From Xylophilus ampelinus (GTDB taxonomy: Bacteria; Pseudomonadota; Gammaproteobacteria; Burkholderiales; Burkholderiaceae_C): a DNA stretch of 17,584 nucleotides. Below the pieces are notes generated by a model. It was not told where the DNA came from, did no database searches, and saw nothing but the letters and a program-made list of their open reading frames with translations. Positions 13,655 through 17,584 of this stretch are shown here, in pieces. The stretch lies in NCBI RefSeq assembly GCF_901875635.1, contig NZ_CABFMN010000152.1, forward strand, positions 1-17,584, read 5' to 3'. The position numbers and the translations under genes are program-made. Within the stretch, counting starts at the first letter, position 1. Every line of letters begins with the position of its first letter.

Positions 13655-16600
13655 ATGCCCACCTTGCCCCCGGTCACCTCGCGCACGCTGCGCGGCATCA
13701 CCGACCTGACGCTGGCCGCACCGCTCAAGCGCGGCCTGGTCGCCGCCCCCGACGCCCGCGGCCACGAGACGCGCCTCATCACGCTGCTGCGCAGCCTGAA
13801 CACGCTGCGCTACGCCTCGTTGGAGGTCGACTTGGCGCCGGCGATCCCCGACATGATCGACCGCGTGCGCGCGCTGCAGTCCTTTCGCCTTGCGCTGACG
13901 GACGGTCCCGACGGCAGCCGCCAGTTGCTGCTGGCCGTGAGCTTCGACGGCGGCTGGGAGCCCTACATGCGCCGCGTGTGGCGCGACCTCGGGCCGCTGC
14001 TGGACGTGATCTTCTGCAACTGCGAGGGCTACCTGCTGGCGCGCACGCACCCCTATGCGGAGTACGCACGCTGGGTGCGCAGTGCACAGCGCAACACCGA
14101 GTTCTTCTACACCGCCAGCCCGGTCACCGTGAACGACCTGCACTGGCTGCGCGAGCAGCAGCGCACCCCGGCACCGCCGCAGCCACAGGCGAGCAACGCC
14201 ACGCTGGCCGCGCAGGCACTGCCGGGCCTCACGGCCCTGTACCGCCTCACGGAGTTCTACCCGCCCGGCACGCCCGATGGCGATTGCCTGCTGCACGCCG
14301 CGCACCACCTGCTGCTTCCGCTGTGGGAGCGAATGAGCGCGACGCCGCCTGCCCTTCCGCCCTCGGCCATCCCCTGCCGCACGCCCACCGAGGAGGCCGC
14401 CGTCGCCTGGTTCATGACGAAGGTGCAGGCGACGCCGGCCACGCCCGCGGGCACCTGCCCGGCCCACTGGGACTGGCCGCCGCCGGATGCGCAGGCCGGC
14501 ATCGTCAAGGCGCTGCCGGCCACGCCGACGCATGGGGCCCTGCTGCTCATCGAGTGCGACGACGCGAAGGCCATCGCCCGGCTGGTGCGGCAACTCGATC
14601 CCTCCACGCTCGGGGCGCGCGCCGCGCAGGCACACGCCGGGCCGTGGCGCAACCTGTTCTTCACGCTGGCCGGCCTGAAAAAGGCGCGCGTGCCCGATGG
14701 CCTGCTGGCCTGCCTGCCGGCGGAATTCCTCGAAGGCATGGAGGCACGCGCAGCGGTGCTGGGCGACCTGGAGGCGGACCACCCGCAACACTGGGCGCTG
14801 CCCGAACGCAACTGGCCGCCGGGCCACCCGCCCGCGACGCCGGCGCGCGTGGCGCTGTCGAGCGTGCATGCGGTGGTGCAGATCCTGGTCGCCGACGCGG
14901 CGTCGGCGCCGGGGTGGAAGCCGCTGGACAGCGCGCACCCGGCCCATCCGCACATCCTCGCCTTCGAGCGCCGGCTGATGCCGGGTGCGCGCATCCTGTC
15001 GGTGCAGCCGCTGCACCGGAACATCGACGCGCACGGCCAGGCGCGCGAGCACTTCGGCTTCGCCGACGGTCTGAGCAATCCCATGCATCCGCGTGACCAG
15101 CCGGCCGCCAGCCCGCGGGCTGGCGACTGGGACCGCTGGGCGCTCGGCGACTACCTGCTCGGCTACGGCAACAGCCACGACGACCCGCCGCTGCAGGGCC
15201 GCTTCTGGACCGACAGCACCTTCCTCGTCGTGCGCAAGCTGCGGCAGGACGTGGACGCGCTGCACGCGATGGTCGGCGGGCCGCCCGCGCATTCGGACCT
15301 CGCGGCGCGGATGGTCGGCCGGCGGCAGGACGGCAGCAACCTGATCGACGGCACGCTGGGGAACGCCTTCGACTATGCGAGCGACCCGGCCGGCGCGCGA
15401 TGCCCACTGCATGCGCATGTGCGCCGCGCCAATCCACGCGGCCTTCGGCCGGATCTGCAGGTGCTGCCGCGCATCCTGCGGCGTGGCATGTCCTATGGCC
15501 CGCCGCACAGTCCCGACACGGCACAGGACGAACGCGGCGTCGTCTTCATGGCCTACAACGCGTCCATCGCCGAACAGTTCGAGCTGATCCAGTCCTGGCT
15601 GTCGGGCGGCAACAGCGGGGGCGACGGCAGCTATTCGGGCCAGCGCGACCCCATCTTCGCCCGCCCGCGCCAGGGCGACCGCGACAGCTTCGTCTTCGGA
15701 CCGCCCCCGCGGCCGGCCCCGCTGCCACTGCCCGCCGACGCCCCGCGTCCGGTGGCGCTGCAATGGGGGCTGTACCTCTTCGTGCCCTCCGTGCCGGCGC
15801 TGGAGGACATCGCGCGCTTCGCCGCCGAGGCTGGGTGCCCGGCAGCGACCGCGCCCGACCCGGCGGCGGCCCAGCGCGCTGCAGAGGCCAAGAAGGGCGC
15901 CATCGTCATCGCGAAACTGAGGGCGGTGGAGTCGGCGCTCGGCCTGGACGCTGCGCGCGAGCAATGGAAGCTGGTGCTCGAAGACCTGGGCGCGCGGCAG
16001 AACGGCACCAGCCAGTGGCTGTGGACGGCCGTGCGCGAGCTGTACGACGGGGTGCTGCGAACGCCCTACGGCGTGCTGGTGGGTCGCCGCGACCGGGTGA
16101 TGGACGTGTTCGGCGACGACCGCAACTTCTCGGCCACCGGCTACTGCCCGCGCATGGCCTCGTCCTTCGGCGCCATCTACCTCGGGATGGACCAGGGGCC
16201 CGACTACCTCGCGCAGTCGACCGTGCCCAACGAAGCGATCATGGCCGTGACGCGGCGCCGGGCCTTCGATGCGACGTTCACCGAGACCGAAGCCCTGCTG
16301 GCTGGATGGCGGACACGCGCCGACGCGGCCGGTTTCTCGTTCGACGTGAAGGACCTCGTCGACGCGGTGCTGGCCCGCATCTGCACGGCATTTTTCGGCC
16401 TGCCCGAGGCTGGCGGCGCCATGCGCAGCGGCGGCTGGCAGGCGCGCAGCGGCCAGGCCGACGGCGGGCAGCCGAGTTGCCCGGGCCATTTCGGGGCGCC
16501 CTCGCGCTACATGTTCCAGCCCAACCCGGGCGAGGAGGCCGAGCGCCAGGGGCAGGAACACGGCAAGGCGCTGCGCGACTACGTCAACGCGCGCCTGAAC

Positions 16601-17200
16601 GGCTCCGGCGCCGACCTGCAGTCGACCAACGCCAGCGTCATCGGCGCGAAGCTGCGCGGCATCGACAAAGCGCGCTACGCCAGCACCCTCATCGGCATCA
16701 TGATGGGCTTCCTGCCCACGGTGGACGGCAACCTGCGCAGTGCACTCTACGAATGGGTCAACGATCGCTCGCTGTGGGAGCTGCAGATGGCCAGCGCCGC
16801 GCGCGGCCGCCCCAGGCAGCCGGGGCGCCCGCCACGGCACCCCTTCGCGGTGGCGCGGGCGGTGATCGAGCCCGCCCTGCGACGGACGATGCAGCTGCGC
16901 CCCGTGCCGGAACTGGTCTGGCGCACCGCGACGACGCGGCGGACGCTGGGCGGCGTGGAGGTGGCGCCGGGCGAGCGCATCGTGGTGGGCATCGTCTCGG
17001 CCATGCAGCAGAACCTGCGGGAGGGCAGCCCCGATCTGTGGCCGGTGTTCGGCGGCCGAAGGGCCGGCGAGCAGCACCCCACGCATGCCTGCCCCGGCTA
17101 CGAGATGGCGATGGGCGTGATGCTCGGCGTGCTGGCCGGGCTGCTGGGCGCCGAGTTGCGGCCGTCGCTGTCGCCGACGGTGCTGCGGCTGATGCCCTGA
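13655..17200 (+). CDS. DyP-type haem peroxidase fused to a cytochrome P450
   Basis: This 1181-residue protein joins two haem-enzyme domains. Residues 1-255 form a domain with FDGGWEPYMRRVWRDLG and FCNCEGY motifs, perhaps a degenerate ferredoxin-like peroxidase half. The DyP domain (about 275-720) has GFADG with catalytic Asp471, the proximal haem ligand His588 in HVRRANPR, and RGVVFMAYNASIAEQFE with Arg627 as likely distal arginine. From about 750 a P450 domain of usual size follows: YGVLVGRRDRVMDVFGDDRNFS, an I-helix-like GFLPT with Thr1022, and the cysteine loop HACPG with Cys1146 as thiolate ligand. No signal peptide is seen, so it is cytosolic or membrane-associated through its partner. 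The start has GAGG six bases upstream. By analogy with fungal Ppo oxygenases it may oxidise and rearrange fatty acids freed by the phospholipase; this is inference. Confidence 0.85.
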   Translation: MPTLPPVTSRTLRGITDLTLAAPLKRGLVAAPDARGHETRLITLLRSLNTLRYASLEVDLAPAIPDMIDRVRALQSFRLALTDGPDGSRQLLLAVSFDGGWEPYMRRVWRDLGPLLDVIFCNCEGYLLARTHPYAEYARWVRSAQRNTEFFYTASPVTVNDLHWLREQQRTPAPPQPQASNATLAAQALPGLTALYRLTEFYPPGTPDGDCLLHAAHHLLLPLWERMSATPPALPPSAIPCRTPTEEAAVAWFMTKVQATPATPAGTCPAHWDWPPPDAQAGIVKALPATPTHGALLLIECDDAKAIARLVRQLDPSTLGARAAQAHAGPWRNLFFTLAGLKKARVPDGLLACLPAEFLEGMEARAAVLGDLEADHPQHWALPERNWPPGHPPATPARVALSSVHAVVQILVADAASAPGWKPLDSAHPAHPHILAFERRLMPGARILSVQPLHRNIDAHGQAREHFGFADGLSNPMHPRDQPAASPRAGDWDRWALGDYLLGYGNSHDDPPLQGRFWTDSTFLVVRKLRQDVDALHAMVGGPPAHSDLAARMVGRRQDGSNLIDGTLGNAFDYASDPAGARCPLHAHVRRANPRGLRPDLQVLPRILRRGMSYGPPHSPDTAQDERGVVFMAYNASIAEQFELIQSWLSGGNSGGDGSYSGQRDPIFARPRQGDRDSFVFGPPPRPAPLPLPADAPRPVALQWGLYLFVPSVPALEDIARFAAEAGCPAATAPDPAAAQRAAEAKKGAIVIAKLRAVESALGLDAAREQWKLVLEDLGARQNGTSQWLWTAVRELYDGVLRTPYGVLVGRRDRVMDVFGDDRNFSATGYCPRMASSFGAIYLGMDQGPDYLAQSTVPNEAIMAVTRRRAFDATFTETEALLAGWRTRADAAGFSFDVKDLVDAVLARICTAFFGLPEAGGAMRSGGWQARSGQADGGQPSCPGHFGAPSRYMFQPNPGEEAERQGQEHGKALRDYVNARLNGSGADLQSTNASVIGAKLRGIDKARYASTLIGIMMGFLPTVDGNLRSALYEWVNDRSLWELQMASAARGRPRQPGRPPRHPFAVARAVIEPALRRTMQLRPVPELVWRTATTRRTLGGVEVAPGERIVVGIVSAMQQNLREGSPDLWPVFGGRRAGEQHPTHACPGYEMAMGVMLGVLAGLLGAELRPSLSPTVLRLMP

Positions 17201-17316
17201 AGCCCCACCAGAAATAGCAAGATTCGTCTTAGCAATTCTCTAAAAGAAAAGAGGCTGAAGCGCCCATCCGGCGGGCGCAACCAGCTCCCGAATTCACAGC
17301 AAAGTGGATGGCAGCC
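17201..17316. other. AT-rich intergenic stretch between convergent genes
   Basis: This 116-bp gap follows the fusion gene and precedes the end of the minus-strand partial gene. Bases 17212-17256 are strikingly AT-rich for this window. A small AAGA-TTCG-TCTT hairpin lies at 17219-17230. Apart from the terminator candidate at 17260-17278 no gene or site is seen. Confidence 0.5.
17260..17278 (-). terminator. Candidate intrinsic terminator of the minus-strand partial gene
   Basis: GCGCCC and GGGCGC form a 6-bp stem with a 7-base loop. Read on the minus strand it is followed, after a few bases, by a T-rich stretch (CTCTTTTCTTTT), as expected for a rho-independent terminator of the gene ending at 17317. 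On the plus strand no T-run follows, so it serves the fusion gene less well. Confidence 0.5.
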
Positions 17317-17584
17317 TCAGGCGCCGGCACGCAGCGCGGCCGCCTGGGCGAGGTGCCAGTCCATGCGAAGGCGCTCGAAGCCTTCGGTGGCGGCGTCGAG
17401 GTGGCGCTGCGCTTCGCCGCAGTCGTCGCGGCGCAGCGCCAGCCGTGCGCGCAGCAGGTGGTTGGACGCCGCCTCGTGCGGCGACTGTCGTAGCGCCGCC
17501 GCGTGGTCGGCCAGTCGCAGGTGGCGCGCCAGGGCGTCGGCGTCGCCGGCCTCGGCAGCCAGCCCGGCCAGCGCGCGCCCGGCC
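17317..17584 (-). CDS. C-terminal part of a TPR-like protein, 5' end outside the window
   Basis: Only the last 88 codons are present; the rest lies beyond the right edge. The sequence is Ala/Leu/Arg-rich helical repeat (DHAAALRQSPHEAASNHLLR, then ALRRDDCGEAQRHLDAATEG and FERLRMDWHLAQAAALRAGA). This resembles the C-terminal tetratricopeptide region of large AAA-type signalling ATPases, such as adenylate-cyclase-like or AfsR/MalT-like regulators, in which FxxLxMxWHLxxA is a common ending. The full domain set cannot be judged from this fragment. It converges with the fusion gene and has a terminator candidate downstream. Confidence 0.65.
   Translation of the reverse strand, partial: AGRALAGLAAEAGDADALARHLRLADHAAALRQSPHEAASNHLLRARLALRRDDCGEAQRHLDAATEGFERLRMDWHLAQAAALRAGA

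Noticed and set aside
10735..13803. A 1022-codon open frame on the minus strand across the LuxR and patatin genes
   Set aside because: Same reason: a composition-driven shadow opposite a gene with visible patatin motifs and a strong ribosome site.
13496..17086. A 1196-codon open frame on the minus strand across the whole DyP-P450 gene
   Set aside because: It is antisense to a gene with clear family motifs, its translation is Arg/Ala/Gly/His-rich low-information sequence, and long antisense frames are expected in very GC-rich genes.
17219..17230. AAGA-TTCG-TCTT mini-hairpin as a terminator of the fusion gene
   Set aside because: A 4-bp AT-rich stem is too weak and no T-run follows directly.
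1..17584. CRISPR arrays, tRNA genes, insertion sequences, attachment sites
   Set aside because: Looked for regularly spaced repeats, cloverleaf-like segments, transposase motifs and paired terminal repeats; none seen.

Overview
The window is about 17.6 kb of very GC-rich DNA with dense genes and short gaps. The purE-purK-sua5 gene order, the Gly-rich lipoproteins and a short interspersed repeat of the GCTAT...TAGC type point to a betaproteobacterium of the order Burkholderiales, most likely a Comamonadaceae member related to Variovorax or Acidovorax. This placement is inferred from gene content and style, not from a marker-gene comparison.

Layout. (1) 223-1815 (+) is a secreted lipase/esterase-type lipoprotein. 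(2) 1835-2218 (-) is a small unrecognised cytosolic protein. (3) 2382-5210 (-) is a housekeeping cluster, purE-purK-sua5, for purine synthesis and tRNA t6A modification. It diverges across only 36 bp from a thioredoxin/TPR co-chaperone of CnoX/YbbN type at 5247-6167 (+). (4) 6251-6700 (+) is a META-domain lipoprotein that meets, tail to tail, a two-gene envelope unit on the minus strand: a 562-aa Gly-rich lipoprotein (7110-8798) and a small secreted protein (6718-7113) whose start overlaps the lipoprotein stop. (5) Two paralogous LuxR-type regulators (8933-10084 minus, 10285-11382 plus) are transcribed divergently from a 200-bp region. (6) 11488-17200 (+) is a two-gene unit: a membrane-inserted patatin-like phospholipase and a 1181-residue protein that joins a dye-decolourising (DyP-type) haem peroxidase to a cytochrome P450. 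(7) 17317-17584 (-) is the 3' end of a TPR-like protein cut by the window edge.

The most interesting part is region 6 with its control region. A lipid-hydrolysing enzyme is followed 19 bp later by one polypeptide carrying two different haem enzymes. Fungal Ppo proteins (haem dioxygenase/peroxidase plus P450) and coral allene oxide synthase-lipoxygenase fusions make oxylipins from released fatty acids. By analogy, this looks like a bacterial lipid-oxidation or oxylipin-like module. The P450 half departs from several canonical motifs. The phospholipase Shine-Dalgarno lies inside a perfect hairpin, and a possible 13-codon leader peptide ends in the hairpin loop. This suggests translational control.

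The neighbouring regulators come with a pair of dyad-symmetric sites (8869-8888 and 10180-10195). They share the AAAC spacer and flanks, and their arms differ in a compensatory way, so they are good operator candidates. They connect the LuxR pair to the envelope lipoprotein unit. A 19-bp repeat occurs identically inside the coding regions of purK and the thioredoxin gene. No tRNA, rRNA, CRISPR array, insertion sequence or attachment site was seen.
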